Source of the DNA: Azolla pinnata
Lineage: Eukaryota > Streptophyta > Polypodiopsida > Salviniales > Salviniaceae
Length of the DNA: 59,319 nt
Assembly (NCBI GenBank): GCA_037176905.1
Contig: JBBBWG010027590.1
Span: 1-59,319 of the forward strand
Reading direction: 5' to 3'
Part shown: one piece after another, positions 10,894 through 24,029 of the stretch
Position numbering within the stretch: the first letter of the stretch is position 1
Layout of the letters: the number at the start of each line of letters is the position of its first letter
Translations under genes and position numbers: made by a program
The notes under the pieces: generated by a model
Databases searched by the model: none
What the model was told of the DNA's origin: nothing
Seen by the model: only the letters and a program-made list of their open reading frames with translations

Positions 10894-13800
10894 TCAAAAT
10901 CCAGCCCCTGAGATTTGCTCTCCAGCAGTTGTACCAACTCCAGGGCCACCAGTTCGATATGCATATAGAAACTCAATTGCAACACCATCCAGTGTTCTAG
11001 GAGCGATTCCCAGGTCCTTGAACGTTAATGCTACAAACCACAAAAATCCAAAAGTCCAATTACTGATTGATGTAAAAGGCCACCATAGTTCAAAGAGCTA
11101 GTAGAGTTTCCCATAAAGCGAGAAATTTGAGCTCTTATGGCAAATAAATTGAATTCTGCTCTCTACTAAGAAAAGTTACAAATAACTGTAAGATATTCAA
11201 ACAAGGAAAAAAGAATTAGACTCCCTACAAGAAAATAATCATGCCCACTGCGACCCAACTAAAAAGGACTCTGATGTTAACAAAACCACATATAAAGCAA
11301 GTATTTAAAGGGGAGAAAGATCAACTAAAAGAGAGAAGAGAGAGAGAGACCTCCATCAGAAACAACTTGATCAACAAATACAGCATCTAGGAAATCCTTG
11401 CTGAGCATGCTCCTTGAGGATACTGGCAACCGAAGCTTCTTGAAAATATAGTCTCTAGGTATGGCAGCCATCTATTCATAATTACCAAGCATAAAGATCT
11501 TGAGCACATAAAGAAGGAATCCAATCTGATCACGGAAAAAACATGCCTTGTACAAAACAAACTGATATATACCTGCAGAATAAAACTTGGAATATTCAAG
11601 ATCCGTGGATGCTCTCGAATAGTCTCAAATACTTGAAGCACCTGGCATAATTTACAATTTGAGTATCTCTTGTAGACTTGTTGGCTACTAGTAAGCCAAG
11701 TGGTTTATTGCCTCTCTCTTTCTCTCTCCATTTGTGCAAAATCAAGTCTATCTTTCCAGTCATTCATTAGCACAGTCTTATATTGTTTCTCCCTCCATCT
11801 TCCTCCCTCTAATTGAAAATGTGGCAATTTGACCAAGTCTTGCTGGATTGAGCTCCAAAAGCACAGGGAACACAACCCTTACTTTCAACAAATGCAACAC
11901 AAGGGCAAGCGCATACAGTAATCTTTTCAATACGAAAACCCCCATTAGACCATCAATACCAGGATACAAGGCAAATGGACCATGTGCATGAAGACACCGA
12001 ACAAACAAAACTCAAATCCAGTTTTCCCACGATCATTCAACCCATAATAAGTGCATACACTAATTTTTCCACAGCATATCATGGAGACACCATAACAGAG
12101 ACCATGAAAACCAGGACACAAGGCAAATGACCATATCACCAGATAGAAGAGTCTGCATGTGGACACAATAAAAAACGATCACATTGGAATCACACCTTAA
12201 GCAATACACCTTAACAGATTCTACTATAAGTTACAAAGAAGACATTCTGAATCTATGCCTTTAATGAAAAATAAGCAGAGTCAATTAACATACCAGATCC
12301 TTTACAGTGGAAATATCTGGTCCCCCCAAATCATAAGTTTTACCCATACTGGTACCATCATCTTTTACAGCTGCAACAATGGCTGCTGCCACATCCATCA
12401 CGTGAACTGCTTGCAATCTGATAAAAATGGCATTATGCGGAGTAAATAGACCAAAATTATGACACCATACAAAAACATTGGGGGTACATATCTCCATGAT
12501 TTATTATTTACTCACAAAGGTCCACCACACAAAGATACAACAGATTTTATGGTATTAACTAATCAAAGCCATAAAATGAAAGCAATTACTGAAGAAGATA
12601 AATATATACTCTCTCTTCACAAATAAGAGGAATCACGTGGCTAGCAAAAATAAATGGAAGCCAAAGTGAAAGAGAACTATAAGCCACGAGTAAAGAAAAC
12701 AGTTAAATTGTGAATAGAAACTCACTAGTAGCATCCTAGAAGTGTCTGGAATCATTTTTTGAGCCAGCTTGCAACACTAAGACTTGCCATGCTCAATAAT
12801 GTCATAGCTTTCAGACACACAATCTCTTTTTTGTGACCTCATGAGACCCCTCAACTATGTGAATTCTCTCATGAGCATCTAACCACAATTTCACCTGCTT
12901 TCACCTGTAACTTTGGCTTCCCCTTCCTTCGTTGCAATTGTCTTCATCTTCTTCACCTGCCTCTTTGGTTTCCAGTTCTTCGTGAACGAAGTCCATATTA
13001 TTGCTACTTTTTAAGTGATTTCTATCATTAACAGTAAACCCACCCATTCTTCTAAATAATTCTAGAAATTCATAAATCAAGCCCTTAGATGAATAAATTC
13101 CCTCCTAGATTCCAAACCCTACTTGGAAACTAAATGGGAAAGAAGCTTCTAGAAAATTCAGAAACAGCAGTAAGAGAAATCAGTATTTAGAAGCAAGGTA
13201 TTTTATATCATCCACTAGAGTTGACTAAAATTCATATGGTCACTGGAAATCTGCAAACGTGCCACAATTTACTACAAACAAGTCAGTAGCAAAAAAATGA
13301 ATCACCTTGTTTGACCATCACCAACTAGTGGGACAAAGGGAAGATTCTTTGCTTGTTGTGCCCATATATTTAATAAGCGATCTTCTGTTCCTACTAATGG
13401 ACCAGCTCTTAAGACAGTGGCCTACAGAATATTTGAACAGAAAAAAAAAATCATAAATTAGTTTAAACCTAAACCTTTTGCAATACACTGGAATCCTAAC
13501 ATAAATCACAATCTACCACTAATGCTTTGACAGATAACATGAATGCTAAACTGGTTTTAAAGTAAGTCAAAGTACAACAAAGGAGCAAGCACTCCTGCTT
13601 TCAGAAACTAAGAAGAGTTATATGGAATCGTCCTTTGATAATGTATAGAATTATGAGAATGTAAGAGGTACATGATCTAGTTATATAAACATTAGAAGTA
13701 GGGGTGAAGTAAGCATATATACAACTGGATGTACCTGATATTTTGCACTCATAGCATAACCTACATGAGAATGTCTTGAAGTTTTATATTCTTGATAACT

Positions 13801-16800
13801 GATATCATTTAATAAGTAATAAATTTAATGTTAAGCCTGGCATTGCAGGCCATTGAAGTCCTCTAAAATAATCAATTGAGAATATCTGGAAAACAAGACG
13901 TCAAAGTTATTTTTATTTGACATTCCAGAAAGAGGTTTGCACCATATAGACAAGGACTAAATAGGGCAAATCATAAAAGTAGAAAACGTCATTCAAAGAA
14001 TAAAAAAAAGTGAACCTGAGGAAAATGTCGGAGAGCTATTTCATCAGCAATAGCTTTTGTACGATACATTTTTGATGGTGATGTGATAGACGCCCCTAAG
14101 CAAGATGCTTGTACATACCTAAGAATCCCACCATGTTGCTTTGACAGCTACATTATAAGCCAAATCTTGAATTATACACTTTGTAGCACCATAACAAGAT
14201 ATCTACAATGTTCATACATAATATGCTCATACTCGAGAAATAGATTCAGTAATTCCAATGTGGACATCATCAAAAGTGTAATTTCGAGTCTCAAACTCCC
14301 TTCCTACAAAACATGCGACAAGTAAATCATATTGCAAATATTAAGCATGATATCGATGGACCACTAAGCTCATTGAATGCGACTCATGCCACACCGATGA
14401 GGTTGATGACAACATTTGACTTTGCAATGGCCAACTTGATGGAGTTCTCATCACGTGGATCGAATCTTATTGGAACAACCTGCATACTAACAGCAGTTAA
14501 TGAATGCTTCACAATATACTGTATGCCAGAAATAGAACCCTCCTAATTTTAAAAACGAAGCATTTAAAAAGGACCTAATGCTTTGACATGCCTGTCCAAG
14601 ATCTCCCATAAGCTTAAGATGTCGTGGTGCATCTTCTGAGCCTCTAAATGGAACCATGACTTGAGAGCCCATTTTTGCTGTTTTGACAATTTGAAACATG
14701 TGCTTAACATTACAACTTTACTTCCATATCAAGATAAAACTAACACAATATAAAAAGATAAACTAAGATTCTTCCATTGTTTGATCCTTTCTTTCCAGAA
14801 GCCACTTCCCCAATTACCAACTTCAAACAAACCTCGACTTTCATCAATAGTATGATAGTCAAATTGATTCTTCTCACTCAATTGACAAAAACAGAAGTTG
14901 ACAGGGATATATATTTTAGAATTAAAGAATAAAAAATCTCACTAAAGACAAAAAGAGATATTCCACACATGACTGAAACAACAGAAATAGATATACACAT
15001 ATAATAGCACTAAAAAATCGCGAATAGAACAACAGCTTCCATGCATCATTGTATATGTATAACTAGTGTTGTAAGGCTTCATATGCATGCACAACACATG
15101 GGTTGTGCTGTAAAAGTACAATGTCAGGCCGGCATACCAAGTTGCTGCACAACGTAGCGGCCGAGAAATCCTGTCGATCCAAAAACTGTTGCAACAATAC
15201 CACTGGCATATATCCACAACTATGCTTTAAGATTATTAATCAAAATTCATAAACTTTAATGCATATTCACAGACTATCCAATGCTCACCTGACAGAAGAT
15301 CTTCCACCAGTTCCTTTCGAGATGATGTAATGACCATCTTTTACAGCTAAGCTTGAACCTTTTCTTGTGATAGTAAAATCATGCCCTAAATTTTCAAACA
15401 AATACCAATATAAGGTATTTCAGCCAATATCATTTACTAGCACAACTTGAAATACAGTTCCTTAAACATAAAAAAGTAGGAAGAAATGTGTTTACATTTA
15501 TTTCCTCCGAATTCTAAATCAATGTCCAAGAGAATCCAGTGTGAAAAATATATCATCAATTCCCTTTCTCACAACTGCAAGTGCTATTTAAACAATTATA
15601 GCCACTTCATCCAGGTTCTTCAGCTTAAAAAGTAGACTTATGGATTTCAAGAAGATACAACAAATGAAGGGCAAATGGTTAGGGTATGTCATAAACAGCT
15701 GAAGTACAGTGCTTTTCTACAACCACATCATGCAGGATATGGTATGAAACAAGTGAAAAACGTATATTTTCAAAACAATTAGTAAGGAATTCAATATAAT
15801 TTTGCCTGCCTAGGAAACTCTAATATTGAAACAAAATCTAAAAGTTCCACTTTGCCCTAAAAGCACATTTTTCCAGAAAATGCATTCCTCTCATACTACA
15901 AAGTATTGAAGTCTCGTCTTGCTTATTTCTCATTGTTTTACTTCCAATTTTTCTTCGTCACTACTCTTCCATTCTTTTGTTTTCCCTCAATCATAGTAGA
16001 TTTCTAGCTTCCAAGTTCAAAGTCAGCTCAGGACTCGCTTCTCACCTCCTCTTTTTGAATGAATCAAGGTGAAGCAGAGATACATGATAAGGGGAGACTA
16101 CACATCTAATTTCAATCTTCAAAAGTGAAAATTGACACTTTTCAGTCGTAAATGTTGTGGCATAGATCATAGGAACGGGCTTACTACATTAGATGCAACT
16201 GTCCAAAATCAACAGGTTATAATTACTCTTTGCACTGATCCAATGAGTTTGCAAATAAAATTTCCTAAGAAGAATTTCATGGAGATTCTAAGTTGACCAG
16301 AGAAGTACATCTTCTAAAATTTCAGGCAGAGCATCAAAAAATGAGTTGATGTAAAATCTCTCTGCTATACAAGGAGAACGAGATTATTACTTTCCAAGAC
16401 TGCAAACAAAGGTAAATATATAACAATCAATACTCCCTTGATGAAGAGGAGGCTGAATCAGTCATTACAGTAAGAGTTACTAAGAGTGATCTCTTTTTTG
16501 TCCTTCTCAAAAGTGACCAATGGTTAATGCCTCAAACTGTGCTGTCATGGGGGTATTGATGAGTTGCACCTTCCTAAGATTGTATGGGCTTCATGTGCAA
16601 ATCATTGTCTTAACTTGCTTAGGGAAGATAAGGAAAATTTCCCACTGTTGAAAAATGTATTAAAGCTAGGGATCACGCAGTGAGGCTAATTGCATGTGGA
16701 GTTACAGTAGTGAAAAGCCTATAATCTATTCTTCATCCACAGTGCTGTCAACAATGTACAATGATTGGGGTGCGTCACCTAAAAAGATGAATTTATTCAT

Positions 16801-18747
16801 ACAATAGGAACCTCTTGATAAGGACTTTTGGATTAAAGTTCAAGCTCTAATCACCAAAAAACGTTTTTATATCTTTCAAATGATAGACAAGGACTTTTGG
16901 GTTAAATTTCAAGCTCTAGTCACCATAAAACGTTTTTATATCCTTCGAATGAAAGATAAGGAGGATAGTGTCCCATATTCACTTTTGTTTCTTGAAAGAA
17001 GGAATATGGCCAAAGAGGCAATTGTCGTTGAAGCTTGATAAGAGAATGTGGTTTGAGAGAAAGAGAAAGAGAAATAATGGGAGAAAAGACATCATGGCCT
17101 GCCAGCATCGCATCATCCATATTGGAAAAGACTCCTCATTTCCATACGTGTCTGACTAGCTGAAGAAATGTGCTGCATGACTGCCAACGATGCTTATGGT
17201 AGAGCCTCCTGGAAAGAATTAGACTACCTCATTGATGCAATAAGCCAAGCATTATGAAAGATCTTGCATCATAAGCACCTAAGAAGAGATTCTCACGAAG
17301 CACCTCATGTAGTGTGAATATTTTGATAACACTATTTTAACCTTCAATGAGTCATATTGAGACTTCAAGGTTCGGATTTCTGAATATTCATATGACTGGA
17401 ATATGAAGTGCATGTTGTCTTATTCATGCCAAAATCCTATAATTGTATAGTCATTTCCACTCTGCACTTATTAACAGAAATAATAAGCATGAAGCAAGAA
17501 GACAAGTTAATGTAGATCATTCCGTACTGAATTAACTAATGAGTTTCATATAGAAAATGGAAAGAAAATAAACAATTTGTATGCTGGATAGTACAATGCA
17601 CTTGAGAAAAAGGAGTAAATGATATTTTCCACAACAGATCCCAGAAATTCTCAAAATGACCTTCACTTGACAGATTGAAAGCGGTGGATAAAACAATTTA
17701 GAGAATCGGAATATTATATCAACCTAGTAAGTGACGGTATTTTTATTTACTTGACACTATTTTGTTCCCTAACATAATAATCAAACGGTGACAATATGCA
17801 GACATAATATGCCGATATACATATAGGGAAGAGCTACATCCCTACACTCTTTAGAAGAAATTATAAAGGTTTGAAAACGTTGCAATTAACATTAACAGAT
17901 TTTTTCCTAGGTATTAGGATATGGTTCAAAACTGTGAGCTTTGGGATTTTCCTGTATTTTACTTGTATCATAATATACTTGTTTATTTATTTCTATATGT
18001 AGCACTTATTAATGATTTAAGAAATTCCATCAATCTAAAAAATTAAACTTTTCCCAAAAGAAGCGAGTCTTAACAAGATTAGGTTTTTAAATGAACCAAA
18101 AAGACAAATAAAAATGTCCTCTTGATGTTCTAGCTAGCCAGCTAGAATGTAGTTGAGCGGAAAATAACCAGAAAATCGCTCAGATTTGAACAAAACAAGT
18201 GAGCAAGACTCGTAGACTAAAAGACCAATTTCAACAAAACAAACATTGATAGAGACGACTGCAAAAGGAAAGGTGAACACAGGCTTCGACTTCCAAGATT
18301 TTAACATTCCACAACACACGAAAAACGAAAAAAACTGACATTTACTCAGATTTGAGCAAACCACGGAGTTGAAGTTGCATGATTTAAGGTTTCAGCAGAA
18401 ACAATGTCGGACTAATTTATCATAGATTTTCAAAGATAAAAAGGTTTCGCTGGGATTTAAGCAGGACACAGTTGTGACCAGTACCATCACAGGTTTTGAC
18501 AGTTAATACAGTTAGGATCAAAGGAATCTAGACTTAAAAAAAGGTACGAAATTGCATACTCGTCGATTTTACGGTTCTCCCGACACAACAGAAAAAATAT
18601 ATATACTTATGACGGTAATTGCAAAAGGAGGAAGGGAAAACAGAGGTACTCACAGGTGTTCTGTTCAATCTGAGGAGTTACGGAAGCAGGAGAAGGGATG
18701 ATGTTTCTTCCCCATGCGATCGATCGTCGCATAGCTCCTGCCTGCAT
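10894..18747 (-). CDS. NADH dehydrogenase (ubiquinone) 1 alpha subcomplex subunit 9-like, mitochondrial complex I
   Basis: Twelve exons on the minus strand: 18654-18747, 15289-15385, 15138-15202, 14592-14677, 14395-14479, 14233-14303, 14016-14147, 13306-13421, 12294-12417, 11573-11641, 11351-11471 and 10894-11030. They add to 1197 bases (398 residues) in one frame. The protein is an atypical short-chain dehydrogenase-like, NADPH-binding accessory subunit of complex I. A basic N-terminus (MQAGAMRRSIAWGRN) fits mitochondrial import. The dinucleotide motif VFGSTGFLGRYV is at about residues 70-81. MGDLGQVVPIRFDPRDENS, NVVINLIGREFETRN, VQASCLGAS, AVHVMDVAAAIVAA and a C-terminal LTFKDLGIAP match the Arabidopsis At2g20360 pattern as I remember it. 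Intron 4 appears to use a GC donor (CAG|GCATGT). Intron 1 is 3.3 kb; the other introns are about 85-1100 bp. Confidence 0.93.
15386..18653 (-). other. Long intron 1 of the complex I gene
   Basis: This is 3.3 kb of AT-rich sequence. It has no ORF that resembles a gene. A 69-bp tandem duplication lies inside. I saw no transposon ends or RNA gene. Confidence 0.55.
16820..16960. repeat. Tandem duplication of a 69-bp unit within the intron
   Basis: Two copies start with AAGGACTTTTGG at 16820 and 16889. Both run through TTCAAGCTCTA and AACGTTTTTATATC. They differ at about one base in ten. Confidence 0.8.
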
Positions 18748-19664
18748 TTCTTCTGTCTGTCTGCCTGTCGTCTGTCTGCCTGTTTGTCTGTGTTTTAGGA
18801 AAGAACAGAAGACCCCAGTTCCTGAGTTTTGCGTAATTACATTATTACCCCCATCTCAAAGAATGCCCCTTGTCTAAAAATGCATTCAACAAACCAAACT
18901 TGAATGTACTAAATGGTTGAGAATTTGTGGCCATTGTCTTTGCATAAGTTGGCTTGATCATTTTCTTTACATCGATCGTTCCGAAAGAATCCAGGATCTA
19001 GAGTTCCTCGCTTTCGTTAATTCTCGTTCAGCTGAATGGAATAGACTTTCGTTTCTGCTACTGTTAATCGACGTGCATCGCGGTCGAGCTATTATGCACG
19101 CGAGTAGACCTTTCGCTAACGTGTCGTTATATTTTCTCCGAGATAGAAGCGAAAGAAGTTACAGGCATTTATAGTTTAGGGTCAAGTACTGATTCATGAG
19201 AGAATTCCGGAATGTTTTGAAAATGAGAAGATTTCGGAACATTCTTGAGGTACGCCTACCACGCGAGAATCATTGTTTTTTGTTGTGAAGCAGTCCTACG
19301 TGCGTCAGCCACATGAGATCGTTAATAGCTTGATGGTGAATATCGATATGCATATAAAAGATGGTATCAAGTATCATGACTTCCTACTACATCTATCAAC
19401 AAATTCAACAAAAGGAGTGACGTTGATTTGACCATTATTGGCATCAATCATACAGAATGGTGTTTTATGGATTGGATACAAACATATCAATTGAAACAAA
19501 GATAGTCAATCTTATATTCACGCATAAACATACAATTCCTATGATTACTAAGAGTTAGAATCGAGAGAATATCAATCCATATCTGTTGCTTCCTGGTTTC
19601 AAAAAGAACACAAAGCTTAACAAAAGGATTTGATCTAAATTTACTATTCAATCCATGTCTGCTT

Positions 19665-19787
19665 GAACAATCTGACTCGTTGTTTTCCTTGACCATACGA
19701 AAAAGAACAATTTGACTCATCGTTTTCCTTGACCATACGAAAAAGAACAATCTGACTCATTGTTTTCCTTGACCATACGAAAAAGAA
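19665..19787. repeat. 40-bp tandem repeat, three copies
   Basis: The unit GTTTTCCTTGACCATACG plus AAAAAGAACAAT occurs three times at a 40-bp period, with only a few substitutions between copies. Confidence 0.9.
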
Positions 19788-20866
19788 AAGATGCCGACAT
19801 AGCTCCATAGGTCTGATTAATCATCAAGTCTAGCGTATAATCAATTGTTAAGAAAAAAATATAGGGAGGTGATGATTATAAAAGGTTATATACACATGTT
19901 AAATTAAAAGAATGAATTGTTCCAGGGCGAAAATTCGAAGTGGAAACAAGATTCACTGAAGGATTAAAGAAGACTGATAACATCACCAAATCAGGGGATC
20001 ATTGTGTGATCATGGGGTTATTAGGGGTTAATCAGGAGCTAATCAGGAGCTAATTAGGCGATTGTACATTTAATTAACATTAGGAAAACTTAAGGTTTTT
20101 GTAAAAGGTCCTTCTTTTTCTCTTTTATCTTTTGATTTCTTCTTCCTTTCTTAACTTATTTTCGTCTCGTCCGAAAGTCCACGATCTCCTCAGAACGTCT
20201 TGCCATCGCCATCGCCATCGCCACCGCCCCGCACTCTTCTCGCCATCTCTTTGCTCACTTCTCTATTTATGTCTCTCCCCGACTCCCGGACAGGTATCCC
20301 ATTTTCCCTCATTCTTCCAATTAAGCTCATGCCATCTCGTCTCTGGCCAATTTTGGTCTTAGAAGACGTTAATATATCTTTCTTTCCAGTCTCGTTTGCT
20401 GTCCCTGGGATGTTTCAACATCCGAGATTGATTTATTCCTTATTTGGATCTTCCCTATACACCACGCCCGAGACAACCTTACAGTAGATCCGAAGAATTA
20501 CTTGACAAATTAAAGTTTTCCGCATTTAAAAGGTCTGGAAAATCCATGCAAGAACTACCGAAATTTTCATTATACGCATGCAAATAAAGTCTTTTTATGC
20601 ATACGGTGCCTGAAACTGAAACGATCGAGAAGCTGCAAGGCCTTATTTTTTCTGCTAGAAAATTTGACTGACATTTCTACTATACAGGATACTCGCAAAT
20701 AAATTTTGCTACTCACCAAGTTGCGAGAAGTGAAGTGATTTTTGCATGACATTCCGGAAATGAAACGGTTCTTCCTATTCAAGGTTCAGGGAATGAAAAG
20801 ATTTGCATGTGTGGTTTGCAAAGATAAATATTTCTAACATCTGCCGTATCAAGTGATCGTGGCGAT

Positions 20867-20968
20867 ATGAAGTATTTGGAGCCAGGGAGTCCTCCATTGC
20901 AACGCTTGATAAATGACATGCTTTCACTGAGAAATCCAGAGGCGAGAAAGGATTTAAACACAAGATGA
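20867..20968 (+). CDS. Small ORF, 33 codons, possible uORF in the PCH1-like leader
   Basis: The ATG at 20867 opens MKYLEPGSPPLQRLINDML, then LSLRNPEARKDLN-like residues, and stops at 20966-20968. The peptide has coding-like, amphipathic composition in an otherwise AT-rich leader. It ends 35 bases before a strong splice donor (AAG|GTAAGC). It could be an upstream ORF of the PCH1-like transcript, part of an earlier coding exon, or chance. I recognise no family. Confidence 0.3.
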   Translation: MKYLEPGSPPLQRLINDMLSLRNPEARKDLNTR

Positions 20969-21698
20969 GTGATTTGTATTAATTCTGTGAAGCAGCTATC
21001 AAGGTAAGCACCTTTGTTAGCTGTCTGTTTTCTTTATACATACGTTCTCGAAAATCAGTGTTAGAATGGAAGAATTTCTACACAAGGAATATTAATTATT
21101 AGAAAGTCATGATGTTTACACGAAGACGAAGTCCCTGGCAGGTAAAGTTGCAAAAGACAGGATTTTCACTTGAAGTCTTTGAAATGAAGTGCTAGATATT
21201 CTCTGTCAGGTCTAAATAGAATGATTGCACTGGCTGTACTATTTCTCTGTAAAGCATGAAATTCAAATTGCATGGCAAGGTTCTCCATAAGGACTGAAAA
21301 GGAAGTTAGCAGGGCTGGGCTTTTAGGAAAGGAATGAGGCATCGAATGCTATGCCAGGGAAAATCAGACAACAAGAAAACTTCTCAGACAGGGTCTACAG
21401 ATTCAAATGGTAAGGTAGGATTTTTCCATAAAGATTGCTAAATAAATAGCCCAGTTAGTATTTTCTTTATGAAGGTCCAGCAAAATCAAAATCTAAGACA
21501 GATTTAAATAAGTGGCTATTTTCTCATTGCGACGAGGTCAAAATAACTAATTATGAAGGCGATAAAAATTTTTGGGATATTTTTGTCCACTGAACCCAAT
21601 AGAATGGAAAGAATTCTACATACTGCCGCTTTATTGTTCTGAAAGACATTCAGAAGTGAAACAGAGAAATATTCATTTAAAAGCCAGGTGTTAACATA

Positions 21699-24029
21699 AT
21701 GCGTTCTTCATGGATCAAAAGATGGCATCATAGAGATGAATCAGGAAACAGCAATGGAAATACTACAGAAACGTCACTAGTTCGTGAAGAATGCCAAGAT
21801 ATCATTGATGCAGGTCAAGCAAAAAATCTAGATTTACATTCTTTGGAAGAGAAAGATGTTGGAGACAAAGTTGTATCAAATCATGATTTGTTTGTTGAAG
21901 CAGACAATGCAACAATCCATGTAAGTGACTCCCTAGTACATGGTGGACACAAGAATACTCAGAACTTCTCTCATGATCTATTATTAGAAGAGAACATGGT
22001 GAATGACATATCTAAAAATAGAGAAAATCCACATTTAGGAGAAACGTCTTGTGGGACACTAAAGCAAGAAGAGGAAAGGCTCAAATCACCAGAAGAGCCA
22101 ATTAAGTTTATTTCTGGTAAGCCTCCGCCTCTACCTCCTTGGAATAAGAGAGGATTGCCTCCAAGGTCCATTGTTGGAAAAGTAACGTCTGGTGGAAAGT
22201 TGACTTGTGATTTCTCAGTCACTAATTTGCAATCGAACTCTACTAACAAGCTCAGTGATGTTGGAATGGAAAAAGATTTATTGAAGCCTGGAAGCTCACA
22301 TATGTCAAAAGTAGATGATACAAGTGCATGTGCTGGAAGTTTTTCTTGGGAAAATTTTCCAGGTCCTTCAAAATGGGTAAAGGAGCATAGTTTGGATATG
22401 TCTCAGGTAGCGAGTAAGGTTCATGCTAAAGAGATTGACAGGCCTTTAAAGTTAAACCTTCAAACAGGTCATATTGCTGCTGACACTGTGCAAGAAGCAA
22501 GCCAATGCTTTCAATTACACAAGAAATCAACAGAAGATACGGATGAGATAGAGAATATCGATCTTGCTAGAGGTGAGTAAAAGTTAGTCCATCTATTTAG
22601 TAATTGCTTGCCATTGGGATGGAATCGGTAACTGCAAGTTAAATTAAAGTCAAATGTAACAAAATTGATAGCAAATGTATGGCTGTATGTTTGGGTATTT
22701 TAAAAATTTATAAGCATGATCTGCATCCAAGCACTGCAAATGTAAGACAGAAACAAAGATTGAGCCCCATTCATGATCTGGCACGTCTGTATAGTCTAAT
22801 TCACTAATGTGTGCTATTTTAACTCATCACGAGGGGCTGAAACGTTTGTCAAATATGTCAAATAGCTGGCCACTTCCGTAAAAGAGTTTGTGAGATTGAG
22901 CTTTAGAATAGGGCAAACATAACAGGTGTTAACATTCCAGCTCTTCACTACTCTTGGATTACAAGGTAGAGAGTGAACTTCTTGTCTCACCTGTAGCTTC
23001 ACAAATGAGATGCAAAGATAGATACAAAGTAGATACAAAGTATAGCTTCAGAAGATAGATACAAAGTATGATGTGCTGCTAAGTGAGAGATCAACGGAAT
23101 GAATGAACTTTAAGGATTGAGTCCTGAATTAGCTTGAAAATTGATATGTTTCTGTGATACGTCTCCAATAAGTGGTGATGGATTGAAAATGATTTTGGGC
23201 AGGCGAACAATGCAATCTGCGTGAGGATGCTCCAAAACAGTTACATATGCCGTTGAGGTACACCATTAATGATCTATCTGTACGCATGGAACAACAAGAA
23301 GTAATTAATTCAAGGAGTCGAAATTTAGGTCAAAGGCAAGGTGGACAAGTATCAGATTCTTTATATCAACTTCTGAATAAAAATGTTTATGTGGAAGATA
23401 ATGGTGATGATTTAGCTCTTCATAATCAGAAGCGAAAAGGGAAGGCAAAAGTCGATCCTGCATCAGGTGAATCAAGCAAAGTAGTTTTATTCTATGAAAA
23501 ATCAAGTCATAACCACGAAACTGCGTCATCTCTTGGTAAGCGCCTGCACAAGAATATCAAAGCTAATGCTCTCACATTGAAGACAGAGAAGGGAACAAAT
23601 ATGAAAACCGTGGGCACATCTCATATTTGGATTCAGAGGTGGCACCCGAGTACATCAGACAATGATACTAAAAGCCTAATGTCAGATGCAAGTGTATTCT
23701 CTGTAAGAAACAACTTAACAACTTCTACATCTATATCTACATATTCCCCTCTTGGACTGAAGAAATTCAAGGACAATGATGGTTATGGACTTTTCAGCTG
23801 TAATTCAAGAGAGGTGAAAAGCAAGATGACACAGGTGAAAGGCCAACTTATACAAAGTTCGGATGCAATTCATACAAAAACACTCCCTAGTCCTGCAGCC
23901 ATGGCAATAGTTGGAACAGCAGCTCGGCAGTTCTGCTCTTCTCGGCCTCACCGAACGGGTTCATTTGCTTTCTGGTCAGGATTCGGTATGCCTTTGCCTC
24001 AAAAGGTAGAACTTCAAAAAAAAATCTAG
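21699..24029 (+). CDS. PCH1/PCHL-like protein (phytochrome-associated regulator), two exons
   Basis: Exons 21699-22572 and 23203-24029 total 1701 bases (566 residues). The donor is AGAG|GTGAGT and the acceptor GGGCAG|GC, with frame kept. The protein is largely disordered and Ser/Lys-rich. The N-terminus reads MRSSWIKRWHH. A proline patch (KPPPLPPWNKRGLPPRS) lies near residue 145. A second Trp motif (SHIWIQRWHPS) and a C-terminal LPSPAAMAIVGTAARQF then RTGSFAFW follow. The W-x-x-R-W motifs and the C-terminal P(S)AAMA...GSF..W pattern resemble Arabidopsis PCH1 (At2g16365) and PCHL as I remember them. Those proteins bind phytochrome B and stabilise photobodies in the nucleus. If that is right, this is a light-signalling regulator. 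The resemblance is motif-level only and the rest is unrecognisable. Confidence 0.5.

Larger units (their letters stand above)
18748..21698. other. Divergent promoter region, complex I gene and PCH1-like gene
   Basis: The complex I leader (minus strand) has a TCTG/CCTG-rich tract at about 18751-18792. The right half probably holds the promoter and spliced 5' UTR of the PCH1-like gene: a pyrimidine-rich stretch with CATCGC repeats at 20200-20225, and a good donor AAG|GTAAGC at 21003/21004. The true transcription start and first-intron acceptor cannot be fixed by eye. Confidence 0.45.

Noticed and set aside
16968-17159. 63-codon ORF in complex I intron 1
   Set aside because: It partly overlaps a small repeat, has no family resemblance and lies wholly within a spliced-out intron.
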